Shown here: positions 42,561 to 49,906 of the stretch, piece after piece
Numbering within the stretch: the first letter of the stretch is position 1
How the letters are laid out: each line of letters begins with the position of its first letter
Source: DASXMT01 sp963781305
Lineage (GTDB): Bacteria; Actinomycetota; Acidimicrobiia; Acidimicrobiales; RAAP-2
DNA: 64,000 nucleotides
NCBI GenBank assembly: GCA_963781305.1
Contig: CAWAFL010000001.1
Span: forward strand, 744,001-808,000
Direction: 5' to 3'
Notes under the pieces: generated by a model
The model's input: only the letters and a program-made list of their open reading frames with translations
Told to the model about the DNA's origin: nothing
Databases searched by the model: none
Translations under genes and position numbers: made by a program

Positions 42561-43376
42561 CTATCCCGGTCGCGGGCCCTCGGCCGCGGTGATCTCGGCG
42601 TCGAGGTCATGGCCGGCGAGCCGCGCCCCGACGAGAGCGGCAGTCTCGGAGAGCTCCACATGCAGGTCGACATCCTCGTCCAGCAAGAGAGTGCCCGACT
42701 CCAGCACGAAATCGAAGACATGGCCACCCGACCGGCGGGCCGCGTCGATGAAATGAAGGTGATAGCCGGCCACCGTGATCCCCTGGGCGTAGTCGGGGGC
42801 CCGAAACCCGACCAGCGTTCCGTTGACATCGGAGAACCTGGAGACCACTTGATCGGCGGTGGCGTCCACCAGGGGGCGGTAGGGGGCACGTTGGCGAGCC
42901 GCCGTCCGGGTGACGACGTGTCGAAATCGTCCCTCGACCCGGATGGGGTAGAAGCTGTTCTGGCCGGGCACGAGCTCGTCGATGATCGTCTCGAGCTCCT
43001 GGCGACTGGTCACCTGGTCGATGGGGCGACGGGCATCACCGCGAAAGAAGGTCACCACTGCGAACGGGGTCAGATCGGAGGGGTCGACAACCGACGCTGT
43101 GCCGTCCGAGTGCAGGTGGAAGAACGCTCCGTCCACGGCGAGCATCTCGCCGTCGAGACCATTGAACGTTCCCACGCCGAAGTCGCCGTGGCGCGCGATC
43201 TCTCCATAGGAGACCGTGCCCTCGTACACGGCAGCGAGCAACGCCGACATTGTGGAGGATTGATAGATCTCATGGGCATGCTGGGCCCGGGCGTGCAGAC
43301 TCTTGTCCCCCGCATAGTGGGCCGATGCCGCTTTGGCCAGGTCCCAGCAGTGCCAGTCGTGGGTCGGTTCGCTCAC
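42561..43376 (-). CDS. Acetolactate decarboxylase
   Basis: Zn-dependent enzyme of the AlsD/BudA family, 271 aa, converting 2-acetolactate to acetoin. The characteristic order is present: HGDFGVGTFNGLDGEMLAVDG (about 62-82), VTFFRGD, YPIRVEGRF and GYHLHFIDAARRSGGH (about 205), which carries the His residues for zinc. It begins at a GTG that overlaps the end of the upstream F420-type gene (GTGA). No acetolactate synthase or butanediol dehydrogenase gene is near, so it may drain acetolactate from valine synthesis or act on another 2-hydroxy-3-oxo acid. Confidence 0.92.
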   Translation of the reverse strand: MSEPTHDWHCWDLAKAASAHYAGDKSLHARAQHAHEIYQSSTMSALLAAVYEGTVSYGEIARHGDFGVGTFNGLDGEMLAVDGAFFHLHSDGTASVVDPSDLTPFAVVTFFRGDARRPIDQVTSRQELETIIDELVPGQNSFYPIRVEGRFRHVVTRTAARQRAPYRPLVDATADQVVSRFSDVNGTLVGFRAPDYAQGITVAGYHLHFIDAARRSGGHVFDFVLESGTLLLDEDVDLHVELSETAALVGARLAGHDLDAEITAAEGPRPG

Positions 43377-43816
43377 TGCCCCGACGCTTCGGCGTCCAGG
43401 TCGATGCGTACCGTGAGCAGTGCCGTCCCCATGGTCCTGACCATCCTGGCGTTCAGCGGGTCCAGCAATTTCTGCCGAGCGATCGGGTCGTCGCCGTCGA
43501 GGACGTGGGCCGTTCCCTCGTGCCAGCGGTGGCCGATTTTGACCCGGACCTGGGGGTGGGCCTCGATGTTGCGAACATAGTCAGCGTGGTGGCCGTGCTC
43601 GGCCACGATCCAGAACGTGCCGTCGGTCTGTCCGTTTCCGACCGGGGTATGGCGTGCCTTGCCCGACCGACGTCCCGTGGTCTCGAGGAGGGCGACGCGC
43701 TTGGGAACAAGGTCCCGTTCGGCCAAAGCCCGGACAGGCGGGTTGACCACATGGCGCAGGAGGAGGCGGACGGCCCGGAATTTGACGGAGGGGGCGCCTG
43801 GATCATGGTCAGCCAT
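43373..43816 (-). CDS. Deazaflavin (F420)-dependent nitroreductase family protein
   Basis: A 147-aa split-barrel protein of the Ddn/DUF385 family, second copy in this window. Family features are KRVALLETTGRRSGKARHTPVGNG (about 40-63), TFWIVAEHGHHADYVRNI and HPQVRVKIGHRWHEGTA. In close relatives the Arg-Arg-Ser-Gly segment binds the F420 phosphate. It overlaps acetolactate decarboxylase by four bases and should be co-translated with it. The substrate is unknown; reducing the product of the neighbouring enzyme would be one option. Confidence 0.87.
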   Translation of the reverse strand: MADHDPGAPSVKFRAVRLLLRHVVNPPVRALAERDLVPKRVALLETTGRRSGKARHTPVGNGQTDGTFWIVAEHGHHADYVRNIEAHPQVRVKIGHRWHEGTAHVLDGDDPIARQKLLDPLNARMVRTMGTALLTVRIDLDAEASGQ

Positions 43817-43938
43817 GTTCGACGCCCATGGGAATGCTCCACCTGCTCATCCCACTACCCTTCTCATCCCACGAGCTTGCCACCTCCACGCTGCCACCTT
43901 GCGTTCATGATCGGCGGGATCGGGGTAGGGGTTCCGAC

Positions 43939-44256
43939 ATGGAGAACCCAGAGATGCCACGCCAGGCGGAACAGCGTCCCTCGGACCTCGATGCCCGCCG
44001 GCTGTCGGCGGACGACGAGGTCCCCGAAGCGGACCGGATCGAACAAGCCACTCCGGCCGACGAGGTCCCGTTGGACCTCGGCCCGAGCCTGTTGTCGGCA
44101 GACCACGAGGTACCCGAAGCGGACCGGATCGAACAGACCATCCCGGTAGAAGTCGAAGAGGTCAGGTTGCGCGAGCCGGCCGGCGACCACCCAGAGGTGG
44201 ACGAGGCCGACTGGCTCGATCAGAGAACCCTCGAGGTCGACGACGACGACCGATAG
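43939..44256 (+). CDS. Small acidic repeat protein of unknown family
   Basis: A 105-aa, strongly acidic, probably disordered protein that I do not recognise. It has an internal duplication: LSADDEVPEADRIEQ (about residues 22-36) recurs as LSADHEVPEADRIEQ (about 52-66), and a third related motif, EADWLDQ, lies near residue 92. It has no signal peptide, no Cys and only a few hydrophobic residues. The Glu-Ala-Asp-x-x-[Glu/Asp]-Gln motif may be a short linear binding element. GGGG precedes the ATG at 43939. It is divergent from the Ddn-like gene and 56 bases ahead of the DUF169 gene. Confidence 0.65.
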   Translation: MENPEMPRQAEQRPSDLDARRLSADDEVPEADRIEQATPADEVPLDLGPSLLSADHEVPEADRIEQTIPVEVEEVRLREPAGDHPEVDEADWLDQRTLEVDDDDR

Positions 44257-44312
44257 CCGTAGCTGACGTCGAACACGTTGCCCGGCGACGCCGGTTGGTA
44301 CAGACTGCACCC

Positions 44313-45044
44313 ATGCCCCAATCATCTCCCTGGTCCGACGCCGCCTCTGCCCTCACTACCGCCCTCCAACTGGATGTGCCTCCTATCGCCATCACGTTCT
44401 CGGAGTCGGCTCCCCAGGGCGTGGCCCCCTTCGACGCTCCCATGCCCGAACCCACGCCGGACGGGCGTACCGGCCGGGTGCCGGCCGGGTGCGTTTTTTG
44501 GACCAAGGCGCTCGACCGGACATTCACCACGGTTGCCGCCGATCACGGCAACTGCAGCGTCGGCAGCCTTACCCATGGCTTCGTGACGTTGGACGAGGCA
44601 GCCGGGCGTTCCGACGTGGCCGCCCTGTTGGAATCGGGCTGGGTGACCATGGAGATGGTCCCCGACATTCCCGTCGTCGCCGACAAGCCCGAAACGGTGA
44701 CGTACGGCCCGTTGGCCGAGTCACCGATCGATCCGGACGTGGTCCTGATCCGCGTGAACGGGAAGCAGCTCATGGTGCTCTCCGACGCGTTGCCCAACCT
44801 CCGCATCGAGGGAAAGCCTCAGTGCCACATCATCGCCGTGGCCAAGGAAGAGGGTGAGGTGGCGGCCAGCGTGGGCTGCATGCTCAGCCGCACCCGCACC
44901 AACATGTCGAGCAGGGACATGACCTGCGCCATACCGGCCCCCAGGCTGGGCGAGGTGATCAGGCAGATCGAGGCGACGGCAGCAACCGATGGAATCGTGG
45001 CCTCCTACGCGGCCGAAGACGCCCGACGCTTCCTTCCGGTCTGA
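44313..45044 (+). CDS. DUF169 family protein
   Basis: A 243-aa protein of DUF169, whose members contain several conserved Cys and are of unknown function. Typical parts are LQLDVPPIAITFSESAP (about 20-36), PAGCVFWTKA (about 58), HGNCSVGSLTHG (about 76) and CHIIAVAKEEGEVAASVGCMLSRTRTNMSSRDMTCAIP (about 171-208). The spacing of Cys around the GNCSVG and GCMLSRTR elements suggests metal or Fe-S binding. The ATG at 44313 matches the family start. It is convergent with the NfuA gene after 23 bases. Confidence 0.85.
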   Translation: MPQSSPWSDAASALTTALQLDVPPIAITFSESAPQGVAPFDAPMPEPTPDGRTGRVPAGCVFWTKALDRTFTTVAADHGNCSVGSLTHGFVTLDEAAGRSDVAALLESGWVTMEMVPDIPVVADKPETVTYGPLAESPIDPDVVLIRVNGKQLMVLSDALPNLRIEGKPQCHIIAVAKEEGEVAASVGCMLSRTRTNMSSRDMTCAIPAPRLGEVIRQIEATAATDGIVASYAAEDARRFLPV

Positions 45045-45067
45045 ACGACGGCGAGGACCGCCCGGGA

Positions 45068-45727
45068 CTATTTCTTGGCTGCCTCGTAGTACGGATTGGT
45101 TCCGGCGGCGTGGTCGGTGACGTCGATCACCCGGACGATCTCGGGCACCGAGTCGCGCAGGGCCACCTCGATGCCCTGACTCAAGGTGACAGCTGCCATC
45201 CCACAGCCGGCGCAGCCTCCGCTCAGCCGGAGGTAGGCGGCGTCGTCCTCCACGGCCACGAGATCGGCGCGACCCCCATGGGCGGCGATGCCCGGGTTGA
45301 TCTGCTGCTCCAAGACCTGAAGCACCCGCTGGGCGACGTCCCCGCTGAGATCGGCCGGAGGTCCGGCCATGGCCGGGCTGGGCCCGGGCGGGAGCGGCGG
45401 GCGGTTCGGGTTCTGGATGACCATCCCGCCCAGGTTCACATCGGGATTGACGTCAAGGGTGGCGCCGCGCATCTTGCCCACGCTGCCAGCCGGAACCACC
45501 AGGGCGAGGCCCCCCCGCTCGGCACTCCAGTCCTCCGGTGAGGCATCGGCGGTGGCCTGGAAGTACATGTCGTAGGCGTAGGCGTCGCCGCTCGTTCCGG
45601 ACACCTCGACCCAGAGGGCGAGCGCATCACCCTCCTCCTCAGCGGCCCGGAGGTCCAACACCATGGCCAAGGCTGCGTCGGTTGCCCTCAGAACGGGACT
45701 TCCGCCGTCTGCGTCTGTATCGGTCAT
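45068..45727 (-). CDS. NfuA-type Fe-S cluster carrier
   Basis: A 219-aa protein made of a degenerate A-type (HesB-like) N-terminal domain (about 10-110) and a C-terminal NifU-like scaffold domain (about 135-205). The cluster ligands are in LRLSGGCAGCGMAAVTLSQGIE, a Cys-x-x-Cys motif near residue 180. Dimers of such proteins carry a [4Fe-4S] cluster to target enzymes. The ATG at 45727 begins the homology. It is divergent from an ATP-grasp and radical SAM pair by 44 bases, which suggests it supplies the radical SAM cluster. Confidence 0.9.
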   Translation of the reverse strand: MTDTDADGGSPVLRATDAALAMVLDLRAAEEEGDALALWVEVSGTSGDAYAYDMYFQATADASPEDWSAERGGLALVVPAGSVGKMRGATLDVNPDVNLGGMVIQNPNRPPLPPGPSPAMAGPPADLSGDVAQRVLQVLEQQINPGIAAHGGRADLVAVEDDAAYLRLSGGCAGCGMAAVTLSQGIEVALRDSVPEIVRVIDVTDHAAGTNPYYEAAKK

Positions 45728-45771
45728 GGTGCCCTCGCATCGGTGTTGCGTGTACCAGGCAGTATAGAGCG

Positions 45772-46980
45772 GTGCCCAGGATCCTCTTGTTGCTTCCCAC
45801 CACCACCTACCGGGCATCGGACTTCATCGCCGCCGCCGACCGCCTGGGCGTCGACGTGGTGGTGGGGTCCGAGCACCGCCAGGCCCTGGCCGCCGCCATG
45901 GGCGACCGGGCCGTCGTCGTACCGCTGGCCGACCCGACCGCCGCCGTGCGGGCCATCGCCGACCTGCACGAACGGACCCCGATCGACGCCGTCCTGGCCG
46001 TCGACGACCAGGGGGTGGTGATCGCGGCCATGGCCGCCAAACAACTGGGGCTCCGTCACAGCCCGCCCGATGCGGTGGCCAGTACCAGGGACAAGGCCGT
46101 CATGCGGCAACGGTTGGGCGCGGCGTCGATCCCCCAACCCCCCTATCGCATCGTGGCGCCCGGCGACCGTATCGCCGCCGCGGCCTCGGACATCGGGTAT
46201 CCCTGTGTGGTCAAGCCCATCTCGAGATCGGCCAGCCAGGGGGTCATCCGCTTCGACGACGCCGGCCAGGCCGAAGCGGCCGAGTCCCGGGTGCGCACCA
46301 TCATCGGGAACGACCACGAGCCCCTCTTGGTGGAGGGCTACGTGTCCGGGGACGAAGTCGCCGTGGAGGGTCTGCTCCACGATGGCGAGCTCGAGGTCCT
46401 GGCCGTGTTCGACAAGCCCGATCCCCTGGACGGTCCCTTTTTCGAAGAGACCATCTACGTCACGCCCTCGCGCCAGCCGTCGTCCGTCCAGGCCGCCCTC
46501 GAGGCCTTGGTGGCCCTGGCGGCAACGGCTTTGGGACTGAGCGAAGGGCCAGTGCACGCCGAGGCGCGCGTCAGCCCCGCCGGCCAGACGACGATGCTGG
46601 AGCTCGCCGGTCGATCCATCGGCGGCCTGTGCGGTCGCTCGTTGCGGTTCGGGTCCGGTGCCAGCCTCGAAGAGATCATCATCCGTGAGGCGTTGGGGAT
46701 GGGACTCGACGGCCTGACCCGGGAAGACCCGGCCTCAGGGGTCATGATGTTGCCGATCACGGCCGGAGGCGTGATCGACGAGGTGACGGGCCAGGACCGC
46801 GCCCTCGCCGTCGACGGAGTGGTGGGTCTCGAGATCAGCATCCCGCCGGGGCGCCCCGTGGTTCCCCTGCCCGAGGGAGATCGATACCTGGGCTTCATCT
46901 TTGCTCGGGCCGGCACCCCGGACGATGTCGTCGAGGCGCTCCGCCATGCCGAGGCCTGTATCGAGGTACACCTTCGCTGA
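45772..46980 (+). CDS. ATP-grasp domain ligase, probable partner of radical SAM enzyme
   Basis: A 402-aa ATP-grasp enzyme that should form an acyl-phosphate and couple it to an amine or thiol. The pre-ATP-grasp domain (about 1-105) has a Rossmann-like VPRILLLLPTTTYRASD start. The ATP-grasp core follows, with YPCVVKPISRSASQGVIRF (ATP Lys, about 143-161), PLLVEGYVSGDEVAVEGL (about 185) and the metal-binding region VHAEARVSP and TMLELAGRSIGG (about 260-285). The last 60 residues resemble the C-terminal domain of carboxylase-like ATP-grasp ligases. It starts with GTG, 34 bases before the radical SAM gene, so they are one operon. The substrate is unknown. Confidence 0.88.
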   Translation: MPRILLLLPTTTYRASDFIAAADRLGVDVVVGSEHRQALAAAMGDRAVVVPLADPTAAVRAIADLHERTPIDAVLAVDDQGVVIAAMAAKQLGLRHSPPDAVASTRDKAVMRQRLGAASIPQPPYRIVAPGDRIAAAASDIGYPCVVKPISRSASQGVIRFDDAGQAEAAESRVRTIIGNDHEPLLVEGYVSGDEVAVEGLLHDGELEVLAVFDKPDPLDGPFFEETIYVTPSRQPSSVQAALEALVALAATALGLSEGPVHAEARVSPAGQTTMLELAGRSIGGLCGRSLRFGSGASLEEIIIREALGMGLDGLTREDPASGVMMLPITAGGVIDEVTGQDRALAVDGVVGLEISIPPGRPVVPLPEGDRYLGFIFARAGTPDDVVEALRHAEACIEVHLR

Positions 46981-47014
46981 CCGCCGCCCCAACCCAACCG
47001 GTAGGCTCGCTCCG

Positions 47015-48403
47015 GTGCGGATCCTTCTGGTTTCGACCTATGAGCTCGGTCATCAGCCGTTGCACGTGGCCATGCCGGCTGCCGCACTGCTGGCCGCCGG
47101 TCACGACGTCCGCTGCGTCGATGTCGCCCTCGACCCGCTCGACGCAGCCAGCGTTGACTGGGCCGACCGGATCGCCTTCTCAGTACCGATGCACACGGCC
47201 ATGCGCCTGGCCCTCCGGGTGGCCGAGACGATCCGGGCCCGGCGACCCGAGACGCCACTGTGCTTCTACGGCCTGTACGCGCCGGTCAGCCGGGATCTCA
47301 CCGTCAGGTCAACGGCTGACGCCGTGATCGCCGGGGAGTACGAACCCGGCCTGCTGGCCTGGGCGGCCGGCAACGATCCCGGCCCGACCGTCCAGCTGAC
47401 ACGGTCGGGAGCGCGGGTGCCGTCACGCCATCTGCTCCCACCCCTGGACCGGTACACGCGGTTGGCCGTCAACGGTGAGGAGCGGCTGGTCGGCTCCGTC
47501 GAGGCCAGCCGGGGCTGTTCCCATCGCTGCCGGCACTGCCCGGTGCCGGTCATCTACGACGGCCGGGTCCGGCCCGTTGACGTGGCCGCAGTGGTGGCCG
47601 ATGTCGACCAGTTGGTGGCGGCCGGCGCCGGGCACGTGTCGTTTGCCGATCCCGACTTCCTCAATGCCCCGCTCCACGCCCGTCGGGTCGTGGCCGCAGT
47701 GCACGAACGACATCCTCACCTGACCTTCGATTGCACCACCAAGGTGGAACACATCCTCAGGCACGGCGAAGCCCTCCCCGACCTGGCCGATGCCGGCTGC
47801 ACGTTCGTGGTGTCCGCCTTCGAGTCGGTCAACGACACCACGCTCGCCACCCTCGACAAGGGCCACACCGTGGCCGACGCGTCAGCGGCGATCGTGCTCC
47901 TTCGGCGCCATGGCATCGAGGTTCGCCCGTCATGGCTGCCGTTCACCCCCTGGACGACGATCCAGGATTTGGTGGACCTGGTCGACTTCGTCGTGGACCA
48001 CGATCTCGTGCCCAATGTCGATCCGGTGCAGTACACCGTGCGGCTCTTGTTGCCCGAGGGCTCGTTGCTGCTCGACCGTGGGGAGATGACTCCCCACCTC
48101 GGATCGTACGACCCCGATCGCCTGGGTTGGACGTGGACCCATCCCGACCCCTCAGTCGATCACCTGCAAGAAGAGCTGGCTGCTCTGGTCGAAGCACGGG
48201 TCGATCAGGACGGGGCCGAGACGTTCCGGGAGATCGACGGGCTGATCCGACACCGTTCGGAGCACTCGACCGCCCGTTCGTCGCCGGCGGGCGCCATTTC
48301 GAGTGGGCCCCGGCCGGAACACCGGGCCCGTCTCACCGAGCCCTGGTTCTGCTGCAGTGAGCCGACCGCCGCCCAGCTGGCGCCGCTCGTCCCACTGGGC
48401 TGA
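47015..48403 (+). CDS. Radical SAM protein with B12-binding-like N terminus and CC-x-EP tail
   Basis: A 462-aa radical SAM enzyme. Residues 1-140 resemble a cobalamin-binding-type Rossmann domain (VRILLVSTYELGHQPLHVA). The cluster motif is ASRGCSHRCRHCPVPVIYDG (CxxxCxxC, about 165-184), followed by a TIM-barrel region with SFADPDFLN and FDCTTKVEHI. It ends WFCCSEPTAAQ, a Cys-Cys-x-Glu-Pro tail. As I recall, this matches the tail of the CUAEP/CCAEP radical SAM group, in which one Cys is selenocysteine in some species. The GTG at 47015 matches the domain start. Coupled with the ATP-grasp gene. Confidence 0.88.
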   Translation: MRILLVSTYELGHQPLHVAMPAAALLAAGHDVRCVDVALDPLDAASVDWADRIAFSVPMHTAMRLALRVAETIRARRPETPLCFYGLYAPVSRDLTVRSTADAVIAGEYEPGLLAWAAGNDPGPTVQLTRSGARVPSRHLLPPLDRYTRLAVNGEERLVGSVEASRGCSHRCRHCPVPVIYDGRVRPVDVAAVVADVDQLVAAGAGHVSFADPDFLNAPLHARRVVAAVHERHPHLTFDCTTKVEHILRHGEALPDLADAGCTFVVSAFESVNDTTLATLDKGHTVADASAAIVLLRRHGIEVRPSWLPFTPWTTIQDLVDLVDFVVDHDLVPNVDPVQYTVRLLLPEGSLLLDRGEMTPHLGSYDPDRLGWTWTHPDPSVDHLQEELAALVEARVDQDGAETFREIDGLIRHRSEHSTARSSPAGAISSGPRPEHRARLTEPWFCCSEPTAAQLAPLVPLG

Positions 48404-48439
48404 GGTCGCCTGAACGGCCCCCCTTCCTGCTTCTTCGGC

Positions 48440-49075
48440 TCAGCCTTCCTCGGTGATGGGCACGGCCATGTGGGCCATCATGACCCGCAGCTGGTCCCGA
48501 AGGAACGCGGGATCCTCGTCCTGAAGCCCGCTCGACTCGATGAGGAGCGGCTCGAAGAGCAGCCAGCCCATGGCCAACGCCGCCCCCTGGCTGGCCCGGA
48601 TCCGGGCCGAGCGTTCATCCAATCCGCCGACGTCTCGAGCCAGTGACGCCAGCTGTACCAAGATGGGGTGGTTTGCGGGCAGGGGCGTCAGGTCCGACTC
48701 CTCCAGCATGACCCGTCCCAGGATCCTGGTGTAGGTGAGCACCGGGCTGTCCTGGTCCATGGCCGTTCCGGCAGCCAGCGAAGTCCTGGCCTTGCTGGAC
48801 AGGTCGTCGAGCACCGCCTGGACCAGGGCCTGCTTCGACCCGAAGTAGTGATGGACCAGCCCGTGGTTCACCCCGGCCAGCCTGGCGATCTCCCGGACCG
48901 ACACTGATCCCGGGTTCCGCCGATCGAACAGCTGCGTTGCCGCCTCGATGAGAGCGGCCTCGGTGGCCGCCCTGTCGTAGGACCGGTGGGCGTCGGTCCC
49001 CGGGCCATCGACGGGGACCGTTCCCTGCTCCACGTCCTCGTCCTCCCCGCGTTCGGTTCGATCGACGAAGGCCAT
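48440..49075 (-). CDS. TetR family transcriptional regulator
   Basis: A 211-aa regulator. Ahead of the helix-turn-helix is an acidic stretch (about 8-30). The DNA-binding domain is YDRAATEAALIEAATQLFDRR through EIARLAGVNHGLVHHYFGSKQALV (about 35-90), and the ligand domain spans about 95-211. ATG at 49075 and a GTG nearer the domain are both possible starts. It is convergent with the radical SAM gene and divergent from a DUF1214 gene across a 231-base, partly AT-rich region with two direct repeats, so it could control the latter. Confidence 0.9.
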   Translation of the reverse strand: MAFVDRTERGEDEDVEQGTVPVDGPGTDAHRSYDRAATEAALIEAATQLFDRRNPGSVSVREIARLAGVNHGLVHHYFGSKQALVQAVLDDLSSKARTSLAAGTAMDQDSPVLTYTRILGRVMLEESDLTPLPANHPILVQLASLARDVGGLDERSARIRASQGAALAMGWLLFEPLLIESSGLQDEDPAFLRDQLRVMMAHMAVPITEEG

Positions 49076-49212
49076 GTCAGGTCGAAACCGTGGGGCGATC
49101 CAGGGGCGGGGCGAGCGAGGGCTGAGGGGGGTCCTGCCGGCCAACTGCTGCTCGTTTCGGGCCGGTTCCAGACGACATCGGCTATTCCTCACTCATTGAC
49201 GACACAAGCATC

Positions 49213-49278
49213 TTATCCACTTGACTAACTCTCTTCAACTCTTTACCCTGACCGTAGGAGTTATACACCCGACTAAGT
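49213..49278. repeat. Two 18-bp direct repeats resembling DnaA boxes in an AT-rich promoter region
   Basis: TTATCCACTTGACTAACT (49213-49230) and TTATACACCCGACTAAGT (49261-49278) agree at 14 of 18 bases and are 48 bases apart. Each begins with TTATNCAC, which agrees with the first eight bases of the DnaA box TTATNCACA. The surrounding 100 bases are AT-rich compared with the genome. A binding site pair for the adjacent TetR protein is the alternative. Confidence 0.7.
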
Positions 49279-49306
49279 TTCCTCAAACCCCCCCTGAGGA
49301 GGGCCG

Positions 49307-49906
49307 ATGTGGAATCCCGTGCGTGACGTCAGAAAGAACGCAGCCGGATCGACCGGAACGAACGCCACTGTCCGGGCCAGCACTGCCGGCGGCGTGTCGG
49401 ATCGGCCCGGATTCCGCCCGTTGACCACGTGGGAAGTCCCTCCGATCTCCGAGGGCCGAGCCGGGGAGGACGCCGCGCTACCGGCACTGGTCACCCAGAT
49501 GGGCCTGGTGGCCACGGAGATGGAGGAGAACATCTTCTCCACGACATACCGGCACGTCGGCGGGGCAGCCCTGGACGGTTCTCGTCGCTATGAGCTCCAG
49601 TTCCGTCCGGCCGAGCTCTCCGATGCGGGTCAGTTCTGGTCGGTGACCATGTATGGGCTCGATTGCGACCTGGCCGAGAAGCGCATCGACCGCTACTCGG
49701 TCGGGGACCGCACACCGTGGCTCCGGACCGACGGCGAAGGGGCCATGACCCTCGTGCTGCAGCATGAGCGGCCCGATGACGAAGGGGTGCTCAACTGGTT
49801 GCCGGCGCCCGAAGGCCGGTTTTGCCTGGTATTTCGGGCCTATGGGCCCGGCCGCTCGGTCCTCGACGCCGAGTGGACGCCGCCGGCGGTGCGGATGGTG
49901 GCTTAG
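49307..49906 (+). CDS. DUF1214 domain protein
   Basis: A 199-aa protein that corresponds to the C-terminal DUF1214 domain usually found behind a DUF1254 domain in proteins of about 450 aa; here only the former is present, with about 85 N-terminal residues of other sequence. Recognisable parts are YRHVGGAALDGSRRYELQF (about 78-96), FWSVTMYGLDCDLAEKRIDRYSVGDRTPWL (about 107-136) and NWLPAPEGRFCLVFRAYGP (about 164-182). Function is unknown. GAGGAGGG precedes the ATG. The stop codon overlaps the stop of the convergent LysM gene. Confidence 0.85.
   Translation: MWNPVRDVRKNAAGSTGTNATVRASTAGGVSDRPGFRPLTTWEVPPISEGRAGEDAALPALVTQMGLVATEMEENIFSTTYRHVGGAALDGSRRYELQFRPAELSDAGQFWSVTMYGLDCDLAEKRIDRYSVGDRTPWLRTDGEGAMTLVLQHERPDDEGVLNWLPAPEGRFCLVFRAYGPGRSVLDAEWTPPAVRMVA

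Noticed and set aside
45741..45772. Leaderless promoter with TATAGA just before the ATP-grasp GTG
   Set aside because: Only three bases separate it from the start codon and no -35 lies at a suitable distance.
48350..48355. Selenocysteine codon in the radical SAM tail
   Set aside because: Both tail positions are TGC (Cys), and no UGA occurs in frame before the stop.
49195..49300. Chromosomal replication origin
   Set aside because: Only two imperfect DnaA-box-like sites are present and no dnaA, dnaN or gyrase gene is adjacent.
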